A stretch of DNA of 64,000 nucleotides from Sneathiella chinensis (GTDB lineage: Bacteria > Pseudomonadota > Alphaproteobacteria > Sneathiellales > Sneathiellaceae): assembly GCF_012720115.1 (NCBI RefSeq), contig NZ_VNWN01000008.1:124001-188000 (forward strand), in the 5' to 3' direction. The notes beneath the pieces are model-generated. The model made no database searches. It had not been told where the DNA came from and was given only the letters and a program-made list of their open reading frames with translations. Position numbers and translations under genes: made by a program. This document shows positions 27,828 to 39,745 of this stretch, in pieces (the stretch's first letter is position 1; every line of letters begins with the position of its first letter).

Positions 27828-29255
27828 GTGCGTGGGAAGGACAACCATAACCAGACAGAACCGGCATCCCCAAGACGGATGTCGGTTTTGACTGTTTTGA
27901 ACATCCTGTTGTTTCTGGCGCTTGCCGGTACTGCGGGCTGGATTTACTGGTCTGTGTCACAACAACCGCCGGCATCGGACAGCAGTCCTGCCACCGCCGT
28001 CATCGGAACGCCTGTCCCGGCGCCCCCCGCCGATGACACATCCCCCGCCGCCACATCCCCCGAAGACACATCCGGTGACGCCGCCGCAGGTGACACGGCA
28101 TCCGAACCGGCATCACCGACACCGGACAGCCCCACCGAAGAACAGCCCGGTGCGGACCCTGCTACAGAACAGGCCCCTGCCGCGCAACCCGCGCCTGTCA
28201 GCCCGGAGCCGGAGCCGGAACCCGCCCCTGAACCCACCCCCAACAAGCCTGCGGATGGGACCACACCCGCTCCGGCACCAGAGGCCACACCGAAGCCGGA
28301 AGCCGCACCAGCCCCGCAACAGGCCGAAGATGCAGCGCCCAAGGAGCCTGCGGAAAAGCCGGGAACAGCCGACGCCGTGAAACAGGGGGAAGACGCCGGA
28401 AAGACGGAAAAGACTGAACAATCAGCGATACCGGGAGATATCGACCTCTCTCTGTCGCCCGTCCCCCACCCGGACCTGACCCGCCCATCGGCCCACGGCC
28501 TGCTGCCTGTGATCGGCCCCTCAGGGCAATTGCCGTGGCGCACCTATGCCCGACCGTTTGCCGATCCCATGGAACGCCCGCGGATCGCCATCGTGATCAG
28601 TGAAATGGGCATGAGCCAGCCCGCGACCCGCTCCACCATCCAGAACATGCCGGGGGCGGTTACCCTGTCCTTCAACCCCTATGCCCGGGATTTGCAGGCT
28701 TGGATTGAAGAGGCCCGCGCTGCGGGGCACGAGGTATTGCTGCAACTGCCCATGGAACCGTTCGGCTATCCGGCCAACGATCCCGGGCCGCAAAGCCTGT
28801 TGACCAGCCTGACCGATCAGGAAAATATCAATCGCCTTGAATGGATGCTGGGCCGCTTTACCGGCTATACGGGCGTGACCAACCAGATGGGGTCAAAATT
28901 CACCGCCTCGGCCGAGGATATCCAGCCCGTTCTGGAAGTCCTCAAGGAGCGCGGCCTGCTGTTCCTTGACGGCCGGACCTCATCTAAAAGCGTCGCTGGG
29001 CCCCTTGCTGCCAGCCTCAACCTGCCCGTCGCCATCAATAACCGCTTTCTGGATCACAAGGCTGACCGGGCCACCATTGACGCCCGCCTTGCCGATCTGG
29101 AACGTATCGCCCGCTATACCGGTACCGCGATCGGGATCGGCTATCCCTATCCGGTGACACTGGAGCGCCTCCAGGTTTGGGCCCAGACCCTGTCCCGAAA
29201 GGGATTTGCCCTCGTGCCCGTTTCCGCCGCCGTCAACAGACAGGAATTCCAATGA
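27828..29255 (+). CDS. Divergent polysaccharide deacetylase family protein, membrane anchored
   Basis: A 475-residue protein in three parts: a single N-terminal membrane span (about residues 21-42, VLNILLFLALAGTAGWIYW), a roughly 150-residue linker made almost only of Pro, Ala, Glu, Thr and Ser, and a C-terminal divergent polysaccharide deacetylase domain (PF04748: RIAIVISEMGMSQ, AVTLSFNPYA, GHEVLLQLPMEP, FTGYTGVTNQMGSKF, GLLFLDGRTSS, AIGIGYPYPVTLERL). The linker would span the periplasm or peptidoglycan. Start is a GTG at 27828; an ATG at 27879 directly before the membrane span is the alternative. The enzyme activity of this family is uncertain. Its stop overlaps rppH. Confidence 0.9.
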   Translation: MRGKDNHNQTEPASPRRMSVLTVLNILLFLALAGTAGWIYWSVSQQPPASDSSPATAVIGTPVPAPPADDTSPAATSPEDTSGDAAAGDTASEPASPTPDSPTEEQPGADPATEQAPAAQPAPVSPEPEPEPAPEPTPNKPADGTTPAPAPEATPKPEAAPAPQQAEDAAPKEPAEKPGTADAVKQGEDAGKTEKTEQSAIPGDIDLSLSPVPHPDLTRPSAHGLLPVIGPSGQLPWRTYARPFADPMERPRIAIVISEMGMSQPATRSTIQNMPGAVTLSFNPYARDLQAWIEEARAAGHEVLLQLPMEPFGYPANDPGPQSLLTSLTDQENINRLEWMLGRFTGYTGVTNQMGSKFTASAEDIQPVLEVLKERGLLFLDGRTSSKSVAGPLAASLNLPVAINNRFLDHKADRATIDARLADLERIARYTGTAIGIGYPYPVTLERLQVWAQTLSRKGFALVPVSAAVNRQEFQ

Positions 29256-29731
29256 CCCCCGTACAAGACCTCCCCTATCGCCCCTGTGCCGGAATGATGG
29301 TGATCAACAGGCACGGGCAGGTCTTTGTCGGCAAGCGGATCGATATGGCCTCCGACCACTGGCAGATGCCACAAGGCGGGATTGACGCGGGCGAAGACCC
29401 GCTGACCGCCGCCAGACGCGAAGTGCTTGAGGAAATCGGGACCGACAAGATCGAGCTTATTTACGAGTTGCCGGACTGGCTGACCTATGACCTTCCTGAC
29501 CACCTGATCGGCAAGGTCTGGAAAGGAAAATACCGGGGCCAGAAGCAGAAATGGTTCCTGTTCCAACTGACAGGCGCGGATGAAGACATCAACATCTTTA
29601 CCGAGCATCAGGAATTTTCCGAATGGCGGTGGCTGGAGGTATCGGAACTGCCAAAGCGCATCGTTCCGTTCAAGAAGGACATCTACGAAATTCTGGTGGA
29701 ACGATTCACACCATACATTCAATCGGACTAA
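29252..29731 (+). CDS. rppH: RNA pyrophosphohydrolase RppH
   Basis: A 159-residue Nudix hydrolase that removes pyrophosphate from the 5' end of mRNAs to trigger decay. The start is YRPCAGMMVINRHGQVFVGKR, the Nudix box is GGIDAGEDPLTAARREVLEEIG, and QKWFLFQLTG and FSEWRWLEVSELPKRIVPFKK follow as in RppH/IalA. The ATG at 29252 overlaps the upstream stop (ATGA); the longer open frame upstream is deacetylase sequence in another frame. In some pathogens the same family is called IalA. Confidence 0.96.
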   Translation: MTPVQDLPYRPCAGMMVINRHGQVFVGKRIDMASDHWQMPQGGIDAGEDPLTAARREVLEEIGTDKIELIYELPDWLTYDLPDHLIGKVWKGKYRGQKQKWFLFQLTGADEDINIFTEHQEFSEWRWLEVSELPKRIVPFKKDIYEILVERFTPYIQSD

Positions 29732-30062
29732 TAATCGGGTTGCGAGGATTTTAAATTACTACCTCTACCTGAACAGGAAGTGCTTGAGAGTCACCATATA
29801 TAGTGCTTTCCGCACCACACTCCCCCTAAATCCAAATAAGTATTTGTTTTTTATTGACAATAACCGGCAACTCTTTCTTAGTATTTTGTTAACGAATTGA
29901 AATAGAGAGCCTTTAAAACAGAATACAGGCTCAACATATGATCAGACGGTGTGACTGTAGTGTCCGTTTTTGTTGAGCCGACAAGCCCCAAAAACCCGAC
30001 AGTCGAATATACCGACCCTTGTGTTTCGTAGATTTCTGTCGTGATTTGGAGTTGGGGATAAC
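29732..30062 (+). other. AT-rich 331-base gap before the PilZ-methyltransferase gene
   Basis: No gene or RNA gene is recognisable here. The stretch 29760-29930 is AT-rich, unlike the surroundings. It contains TTGACA at 29854-29859, with only a weak -10-like TTAGTA 18 bases on, and the direct repeat AGTGCTT at 29779 and 29802 (23 bases apart, about two helical turns). The last 130 bases form a likely leader; GGAG and GGGGAT ribosome-site candidates precede the ATG at 30063. Confidence 0.5.
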
Positions 30063-31523
30063 ATGAAACATTACGAAGAACTGACTGGCGGCGAAGGACG
30101 CCGGGTTTTTTACCGTGCTGAACGCTTCAAGGCCTCGACCATCCTCCGGGATATTTCCCCGGTGATTGAGCTCCGGGACCGGACCTTTGAAATTTATGAC
30201 CTCAGCATGAGCGGCCTCAGCTTCCTTGCCCCGGCAACCAGTGAATGGCAAACCGGCGAGGAGGAGGATTTCTCACTGTCCCTGAAACTGGGCGCGGATG
30301 AGGTGTTTCAGGGCACGGGCAAAATCTCAAGGATTGCCGATGTCAGTGACCGCAAGAAGGTCGCCCTTGAACTGACCAACGGCTATCTTGATATCCAGAA
30401 GATCATTGAAACCCATGACGATCTGGCCCTGAACCGTCATATCCGCACCGGGTTGCTGGATCAGTCCTCACTGGTACCGGCGGATTACAAGGAAATCGTC
30501 GCTGACGCACTGTATCTGCTACGCTCTGCCCGGCAGACCCTGCAAAAGGTGGAACAGGAATTCAAGTCTGACTCGCCGCGCCGGGAATCCCGGATCAACG
30601 ATGTCATCATTGAATGCGAACAGCATGTTCACAGCCGCTGGAAAGAGCTGTCCAAACGGGCCATGGTCACCGTCAACAGCATGCGCAGTAACCCGGAAGC
30701 CATGCAAGCCGCCAAGGCCTATACGGAGAAAACCCTGACCCCGGAACTTGTCACCGGCGCCAGTTGGGGACGGGCCTATGAAAAGCCGCTGGGCTATCCC
30801 GGCGACTACGAGGTCATGAACTATGCCTATAATCTGGCGCTGCTTGGGGACACGGCCTATGACAAGCTGTGTCACCGGCTTGGCACCAGTACGGGCGAGT
30901 TCATCGCCGCCCGCATGACCATGGTGAAACAGAAAATCGCCGAACTGGCCGCACAGGCCGCCGCCGAGGGCCAGACCGAATTCCGCGCCGCCAGCCTTGG
31001 CTGCGGCCCCGCGCAGGAGGTTGCCAACTTCCTGCAAAATCAGGAAATCCCCCTGCCCGTTCATTTCACCCTGATCGATCAGGATCACGATGCCCTGTCC
31101 TATGCCTACAAGAACAGCTATCCCGAAGTGGTTCGGCTGGATGGCCGGGCCTCGGTGAACTGCCTGCATGCCACCTTCGTTGAGTTTCTGGCAACCGGTG
31201 CCCTGTTCGAAAAACTGGACAAGCAGGACCTGATCTATGCGGTTGGTCTGGTGGATTATCTGACCGACAGACGGGCCTGCAAAATGGTGGATGACCTGTA
31301 TGCCAGCCTGCGTCCCGGCGGCACCCTGCTGATCGGCAGCATGAAAGACTCTGACATCAGTCTGGAATGGCAGGTCGAGTTCATCACGGACTGGCAGCTT
31401 GAATATCGCACCGAAGAGGAAATGCTGAACATGGCGGTCAACCTGCCCGCCGACGCGACCCTTCGGGTCCTGCCGGATTCAACAGGTCATTGCCATATTC
31501 TGGAAGTGAAAAAGCCGGAATAA
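30063..31523 (+). CDS. PilZ domain - SAM-dependent methyltransferase fusion protein
   Basis: A 486-residue cytoplasmic protein. Residues 1-120 form a PilZ domain with both c-di-GMP-binding motifs: RxxxR at 14-18 (RVFYR) and DxSxxG at 46-51 (DLSMSG). A helical middle region (about 120-235) ends in the conserved-looking SWGRAYEKPLGYPGDYEVMNY. The C-terminal class I methyltransferase shows SAM motif I ASLGCGPAQEV, acidic strand LIDQDHDALSYA, AVGLVDYL and a late LRPGGTLLIGS. The middle and C-terminal parts recall, from memory, proteins annotated as PhcB-type 3-hydroxypalmitate methyl ester synthases; I cannot verify this. It converges on a membrane histidine kinase gene 30 bases away. Likely a methyltransferase switched by c-di-GMP; the substrate is unknown. 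Confidence 0.82.
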   Translation: MKHYEELTGGEGRRVFYRAERFKASTILRDISPVIELRDRTFEIYDLSMSGLSFLAPATSEWQTGEEEDFSLSLKLGADEVFQGTGKISRIADVSDRKKVALELTNGYLDIQKIIETHDDLALNRHIRTGLLDQSSLVPADYKEIVADALYLLRSARQTLQKVEQEFKSDSPRRESRINDVIIECEQHVHSRWKELSKRAMVTVNSMRSNPEAMQAAKAYTEKTLTPELVTGASWGRAYEKPLGYPGDYEVMNYAYNLALLGDTAYDKLCHRLGTSTGEFIAARMTMVKQKIAELAAQAAAEGQTEFRAASLGCGPAQEVANFLQNQEIPLPVHFTLIDQDHDALSYAYKNSYPEVVRLDGRASVNCLHATFVEFLATGALFEKLDKQDLIYAVGLVDYLTDRRACKMVDDLYASLRPGGTLLIGSMKDSDISLEWQVEFITDWQLEYRTEEEMLNMAVNLPADATLRVLPDSTGHCHILEVKKPE

Positions 31524-31553
31524 CCGGCGATCACCACCGGGGAGATCCGCGGG

Positions 31554-33047
31554 CTAGCCGTTGGCCTGCCGAAGCGGATTTTCCTCGTTGGCCTTGATCA
31601 TATACCGCTCTGCCGGGAACAGGACATGGGCGGTCGTTCCAATGCCAAGCTCGCTTTCCAGAATGATGCCGCCGCCATGTAGGGTCATCACATTCTTTGA
31701 GAGCGGCAGGCCCAGACCCGTCCCCTCATAAGACCGGGCAAGGCTGCTTTCGATCTGCACAAAGGGGGCAAAAACCTTCTCGATATTGCGGGGATCGATC
31801 CCGATCCCTGTATCGCGGATCTGCACATCCATCCCGCCCTCGGAAGTGCGGGCAAAGCTGATGGTCACCGATCCGCCCTTGGGGGTGAATTTCACTGCAT
31901 TGGACAAAAGGTTCAGAAACACTTGCGACATCAGGCGCGCATCCGCCAGCACCACCTGATCCTCTGCCGGGATATCAAAGGCAATGCGGATACCGTTCTC
32001 CGCTGCCTTGTCCCGCAGGATCCGCAGGGATGAATTGACCACATCCACAAGGGACAGCGGTGCCTCCTGCAGGGACAGTTTGCCCGCCTCGGCCTTGGAC
32101 AGGTCCAGAATGTCGTTGATGATGCTCAGCAGGTGCTTGCCGCTGCTCTTGATATCGCGGGAATATTCCTTGTACCGTTCTGTCCCGAGCGGACCGAACA
32201 TCTCTTTCTCAAGAATTTCTGAAAAGCCGATAATGGCGTTGAGCGGAGTGCGCAATTCATGGCTCATGATGGCCAGAAACTCCGATTTCGCATGGTTGGC
32301 CGATTGGGCCGTATCCGCCAGTGTATTGCTCTTCTGCCGTTCTTCGTCCAGCAGGCGCATGTTGATATAGTCCCGGCGCCGGGCCAGTTCCTGAATATAG
32401 CTGGCAAAGATATTCATCAACGCCGCACAAACCAGAAAGAAGCTGTTCTCAAGGACCAGTTCCAAGGGCGCGGGGTTGAAGACCAGTACGGTCAGTTCAT
32501 ACAAACTGACCAGCAGCACCGTGACCACAAGGGCAAACAGGAAGCGAACCGGCGGAATACAGCAGCAATAGATCAGCACCGGCACCAGTCCGGCAAAATA
32601 CCCGGCCCCGCCAACAGGGTCGGACAGCCCGATCATGGCAATTACGCCGCACCCGGACACAAACATGCAGAAGGCCCCGATAGGATGGGCATGTTTTCCA
32701 AGAACCGGTGAATAGGTCGCAATGGCCGCCAGAAAGAAAATGGGGACCACAATGGCGAACCGGATAAACCACGCCGCCGCAAGGGCTTCCGGGATGATAT
32801 AGGCATCCAGAATGGCGAAGGCCGCATAAATGATAATCGCCCCAAACAGGGCGAGACGCATGATCGGAAGAGCTTTCTGCAGCTCGGAATGATGGTAGGA
32901 GGCTTCCTCCTTTCGGTCCGCGAACCGAAGGGTTAGTGCATTGATCCTGAATTTGCCCTCACCGAAATACTCGGCGATCTTGTTAGCAAACATGCTACGT
33001 CCCGAAACCAAAAACCTGGTAACTTCCCTACTTTGATAAAGCCCCAT
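31554..33047 (-). CDS. Membrane-bound sensor histidine kinase (seven-TM-like sensor)
   Basis: A 497-residue kinase. About six or seven hydrophobic segments between residues 60 and 220 (LALFGAIIIYAAFAI, FAIVVPIFFLAAIATY, VPVLIYCCCIPPVRFLFALVV and more) form a membrane sensor without a large periplasmic domain. The HisKA domain (SHELRTPLNAIIGFSEIL) and HATPase (NLLSNAVKFTPKGG, RDTGIGID, YEGTGLGLPLS) are intact. There is no receiver domain and no response regulator next door. A lipid-soluble or membrane-borne signal would suit such a sensor. The ATG at 33047 has an AAGG ribosome site; an ATG at 32993 is the alternative. It is transcribed towards the PilZ-methyltransferase gene. Confidence 0.9.
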   Translation of the reverse strand: MGLYQSREVTRFLVSGRSMFANKIAEYFGEGKFRINALTLRFADRKEEASYHHSELQKALPIMRLALFGAIIIYAAFAILDAYIIPEALAAAWFIRFAIVVPIFFLAAIATYSPVLGKHAHPIGAFCMFVSGCGVIAMIGLSDPVGGAGYFAGLVPVLIYCCCIPPVRFLFALVVTVLLVSLYELTVLVFNPAPLELVLENSFFLVCAALMNIFASYIQELARRRDYINMRLLDEERQKSNTLADTAQSANHAKSEFLAIMSHELRTPLNAIIGFSEILEKEMFGPLGTERYKEYSRDIKSSGKHLLSIINDILDLSKAEAGKLSLQEAPLSLVDVVNSSLRILRDKAAENGIRIAFDIPAEDQVVLADARLMSQVFLNLLSNAVKFTPKGGSVTISFARTSEGGMDVQIRDTGIGIDPRNIEKVFAPFVQIESSLARSYEGTGLGLPLSKNVMTLHGGGIILESELGIGTTAHVLFPAERYMIKANEENPLRQANG

Positions 33048-33060
33048 TAAAACCTTACGT

Positions 33061-33110
33061 TAGGATTGGTAAATACATTCTTAAGTGTCTTTATTTTTAC
33101 ATTAATCCTA
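33061..33110. promoter_or_regulatory. Separated inverted repeat upstream of the kinase gene
   Basis: TAGGATT (33061-33067) and AATCCTA (33104-33110) are perfect inverted copies separated by 36 bases in the 108-base gap upstream of the kinase. The AT-rich middle contains CTTAAG. The arrangement resembles two operator half-sites flanking a promoter. Confidence 0.35.
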
Positions 33111-33155
33111 GCGATCTTCAACTTACTCCACTTTCAAGGGCTTGCCAAATCCGGC

Positions 33156-34505
33156 CTATGCCCCCCGAAAAAGGGCCTTCAGAATCCGGGGCCGGAGCAG
33201 GGTCAGGGGCGATTCGGCAAAATGCATGACCCGATAAAACTGCCGCGCCACATCCGGGTCATTGGACGACATGACCCGATCCTTGAAAAACCGGCTGATT
33301 GCAAATCCAAACGGCTTTTTCCCCGACGTGGACGGATATTTCAAATCCTCCCCAATCGCGAGGCCCCAGGATATATCCAGAATCCGGTCAATATCCCGAT
33401 AGAAAGACTTCTGCGCCCGATCCGGCCATGCCGCCGGGCTATGACCATGGGTCTTAACAAGATCGCGGAGAACCATGGCTTCCTGTGCGGCCACGGCAAT
33501 CCCCTGTCCAAAGAACGGATTGGCACTGCAAATGGCATCCCCAAGAACCAGAAGGTTGCCCGGCGTCCTGTTTGAACCACCAAAATGACGGCGCACCCCG
33601 GCCTTGAATTTGAACGGACGAATGGGGCCCAGCAGTTCCGCATCTTGCAGGACGGTGTGGATATGGGGCTGGGACAGGGTGCCGATAAAGGCCATAAAGC
33701 CGGCCGCGTCCAGCGGGGGATGATCGCCATTATAGCCCGCGGCAGTTACTAGCCACTGGTCCCCTTCCACCGGGACAATGGCCGCCGCCCGTGTTTCCTC
33801 GGGCGCCTTGGGATAGATAAGCATGGCCCGCCAGTCCCGGTTTTCTGACGGGGGCAACCGGAACAGGCCACTGGCATAGGCGAAATCCACCTCCACCCGG
33901 GTGGCAGGAACGGGCGTAAATCCCGCGGCCTGCAATTCCTGGTCAAGACGTGTGCCCCGGCCCGCCGCCTCCACAAAGAGGTCGGCCTCCAATGCAACTT
34001 CCTGTTCCTCGTCCTGTGTCCGGGCCCGCACGGACCGGACAGAGCCCGTTTCCGCATAGTCAAACCCTGTGACGGCCGTCTTGTAATGAAAATGGATGGT
34101 CGGGATGGCCGAGACAAAGGTTCTGATGACCTGTTCCAGAAACGGGCGGGTCTGGAAAAAGGTTTCCATGCCCTTATCGAATTTCGGCATCCACCGACCG
34201 GCCACATGCCAGTTCACATCACGGCCCAGTGTGGCCGGAACCGATCCCCCGTCCAGAAGGGCCTTGCGAAAACCCGGAAACAGGTCTTCAAGGATGGTTT
34301 CGCCCCGGTTCAGCAGCACATGCACATGATGTCCCTGCGGCACCCCTTTGCGGGGCGTTGGCGCCACAGGTTCCGCGTCTTTCTCCAGGACATGAACCTC
34401 GGCAAAACGCTCCGACAGGACCCGTGCGGCAAGAAGGCCCGCAATCCCCGACCCGATGACAATGGCCTTGCCTGCTGTTTCGCCAGTCACGTGCTTTCCC
34501 CCCAT
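33156..34505 (-). CDS. FAD-dependent oxidoreductase/monooxygenase
   Basis: About 449 residues of the PHBH-type FAD monooxygenase / geranylgeranyl reductase superfamily. The dinucleotide-binding motif is near the start (AIVIGSGIAGLLAARVL, then VHVLEKD), and the second FAD motif is near residue 290 (LVLGDAICSANPFFGQGIAVAAQEA). The stretch RKGVPQGHHVHVLLNRG after it is common in a subgroup of uncharacterised FAD enzymes. The ATG at 34505 is preferred over an earlier GTG at 34526. It has no clear operon partners. Substrate is not deducible. Confidence 0.85.
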   Translation of the reverse strand: MGGKHVTGETAGKAIVIGSGIAGLLAARVLSERFAEVHVLEKDAEPVAPTPRKGVPQGHHVHVLLNRGETILEDLFPGFRKALLDGGSVPATLGRDVNWHVAGRWMPKFDKGMETFFQTRPFLEQVIRTFVSAIPTIHFHYKTAVTGFDYAETGSVRSVRARTQDEEQEVALEADLFVEAAGRGTRLDQELQAAGFTPVPATRVEVDFAYASGLFRLPPSENRDWRAMLIYPKAPEETRAAAIVPVEGDQWLVTAAGYNGDHPPLDAAGFMAFIGTLSQPHIHTVLQDAELLGPIRPFKFKAGVRRHFGGSNRTPGNLLVLGDAICSANPFFGQGIAVAAQEAMVLRDLVKTHGHSPAAWPDRAQKSFYRDIDRILDISWGLAIGEDLKYPSTSGKKPFGFAISRFFKDRVMSSNDPDVARQFYRVMHFAESPLTLLRPRILKALFRGA

Positions 34506-34588
34506 CAGTTTACCCGATTCTGGCACAGGCGGCAGGGTCTGCCAACCCCCAAGCCATGCCTGCCCTCATCCGCCCCGGATTTCGGCAC

Positions 34589-34615
34589 AAAAAAAGGGGC
34601 CCGAGGGCCCCTTTT
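34589..34615 (-). terminator. Bidirectional intrinsic terminator after atpC
   Basis: GGGGCC and GGCCCC arms form a GC-only stem, flanked by seven A on the left and TTTT on the right, so it reads as a terminator with a seven-U tail for the atp operon and a shorter tail in the other direction. Confidence 0.85.
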
Positions 34616-34634
34616 AATCATTCTCGCAGGAAAC

Positions 34635-35036
34635 TTATCCCAGTGCTTCAAGAAGCTGTTCAAGATGATCCTTGTTTTCCTGCGCCTTGCGCCGGACTTC
34701 ATCATCTTTTGCATCCTCAATATCTTCAGCCGCATTCGCGATGCGCTGTTCCAGATCCTTGCGGTCCAGATCAGCCACGTGAATTGCCTCTTCTGCCAGA
34801 ACGGTGATCTTGTCGTCTGCGACCTGCGCAAACCCGCCGTTGACAAAAATGCGGTCCTTTTCCGTGTCTCCCTCATAGATGGAGATCACGCCGGGACGCA
34901 AGACTGCGGTGATCGGTGTGTGCCCGGCCATCACGGAGAAGTCTCCTTCTGCGCCCGGCACAACAACCATTTCATAAGCATCCGAGAGCAAAAGCTTCTC
35001 AGGCGAAACCAAATCCATGGATACCAATTCAGCCAT
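34635..35036 (-). CDS. atpC: ATP synthase F1 epsilon subunit
   Basis: A 133-residue epsilon subunit of the F1 rotor. The beta-sandwich part shows VSPEKLLLSDAYEMVVVPGAEGDFSVMAGHTP and VNGGFAQVADDKITVLAEEA, followed by a helical hairpin (LDRKDLEQRIANAAEDIEDAKDDE) that can inhibit the enzyme. It is the last gene of the atp operon, 27 bases after atpD. Confidence 0.97.
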   Translation of the reverse strand: MAELVSMDLVSPEKLLLSDAYEMVVVPGAEGDFSVMAGHTPITAVLRPGVISIYEGDTEKDRIFVNGGFAQVADDKITVLAEEAIHVADLDRKDLEQRIANAAEDIEDAKDDEVRRKAQENKDHLEQLLEALG

Positions 35037-35063
35037 TATTCGCTCTCCTTCGAACCGTCAGAC

Positions 35064-37417
<2,354 letters not shown>

Positions 37418-37446
37418 TTCCGGCTACCCCCTTTTCAGCTCAAAGG

Positions 37447-38975
<1,529 letters not shown>

Positions 38976-38976
<1 letters not shown>

Positions 38977-39536
38977 CACCCAACCCCTTTCATCGCAAAC
39001 TTAAGATTTTGAAGCTTGGTTCTAATCGACGTATCGACCATTCGTGAACCGACTTTAACTACCAATCCGCCAATCAGACCCTCATCGACCTCGGCCTCGA
39101 TTGAGACGTCGCTGCCAATGGAGGCTTTCAGTGTTTTGGAAAGGGCTTCAGTCTGTTTCACGGTCAGTTTCTTGGCAGAAACCACCTTGGCAACAACCTC
39201 ACCCCGCTCTGCGGCGACGAGCCGACCAAAGCCTTCAATCATATCCGCCAAGGCGAACAAGCGACGATTTTGCGCAACTGTCCCGACGAAACGACGAACC
39301 AAATCACTTACCCCGAGTTTCTCAAGCACAGCTGTCATGGCGCGCGCCTGGTCATCCCGACCGATAAGTGGACTGCGGACGAGAGTGGCGAGATCCGCAC
39401 TCTCTTCCAATGATGTTCTGATCGTAGCCAGATCGGCAGCAACGGCGTCTACCTGCTTCGCGTCGGAAGCAAGATCGAAAAGTGCTGTCGCATATCGGCC
39501 AGCGATACCGGAAACTTTTGTGTTCTCAGCTGACAA
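38976..39536 (-). CDS. atpH: ATP synthase F1 delta subunit
   Basis: A 186-residue delta subunit that joins F1 to the peripheral stalk. The start [22 protein letters not shown] and the end [27 protein letters not shown] are typical. I choose the TTG at 39536 because it gives the standard length and N-terminus and has GGGGAT about 6 bases before it; the frame is open back to a GTG at 39602, which would add 22 residues without family support. First gene of the F1 operon; the membrane part (atpBEF) is encoded elsewhere, as usual in alphaproteobacteria. Confidence 0.93.
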
Positions 39537-39647
39537 GGAAAGATCCCCAAGCCTGAAAATTGCAGCGCAAAATCGCGCCGAACGAAAATTAGATTTACCC
39601 ACATCTTCAGGTTGCCTTTACAAAGCCCCCTGTAGAAAGGCACCGGG

Positions 39648-39676
39648 TTCTTAGCACAGTGAATTGTGAGTGGCAA
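39648..39676 (-). promoter_or_regulatory. Promoter for atpHAGDC
   Basis: On the minus strand TTGCCA (39676-39671) and TAAGAA (39653-39648) are separated by 17 bases, about 110 bases before the atpH start. The leader between them contains no other gene. The -10 is only a moderate match. Confidence 0.5.
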
Positions 39677-39745
39677 TATCCCCGGCACCAGTTTATTGGC
39701 CAAAATTCACCAATTTTTCACAAATGAGGCTTTTCTGGTTCATTT

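Noticed and set aside
26307-27848. 513-residue open frame on the minus strand
   Set aside because: Antisense to ctpA, which has all S41 protease motifs; the antisense product shows none.
28000-28420. Low-complexity C-rich region suspected as a repeat array
   Set aside because: It encodes the Pro/Ala/Glu linker of the deacetylase-like protein; units are irregular and there are no conserved spacers, so it is not a CRISPR or satellite.
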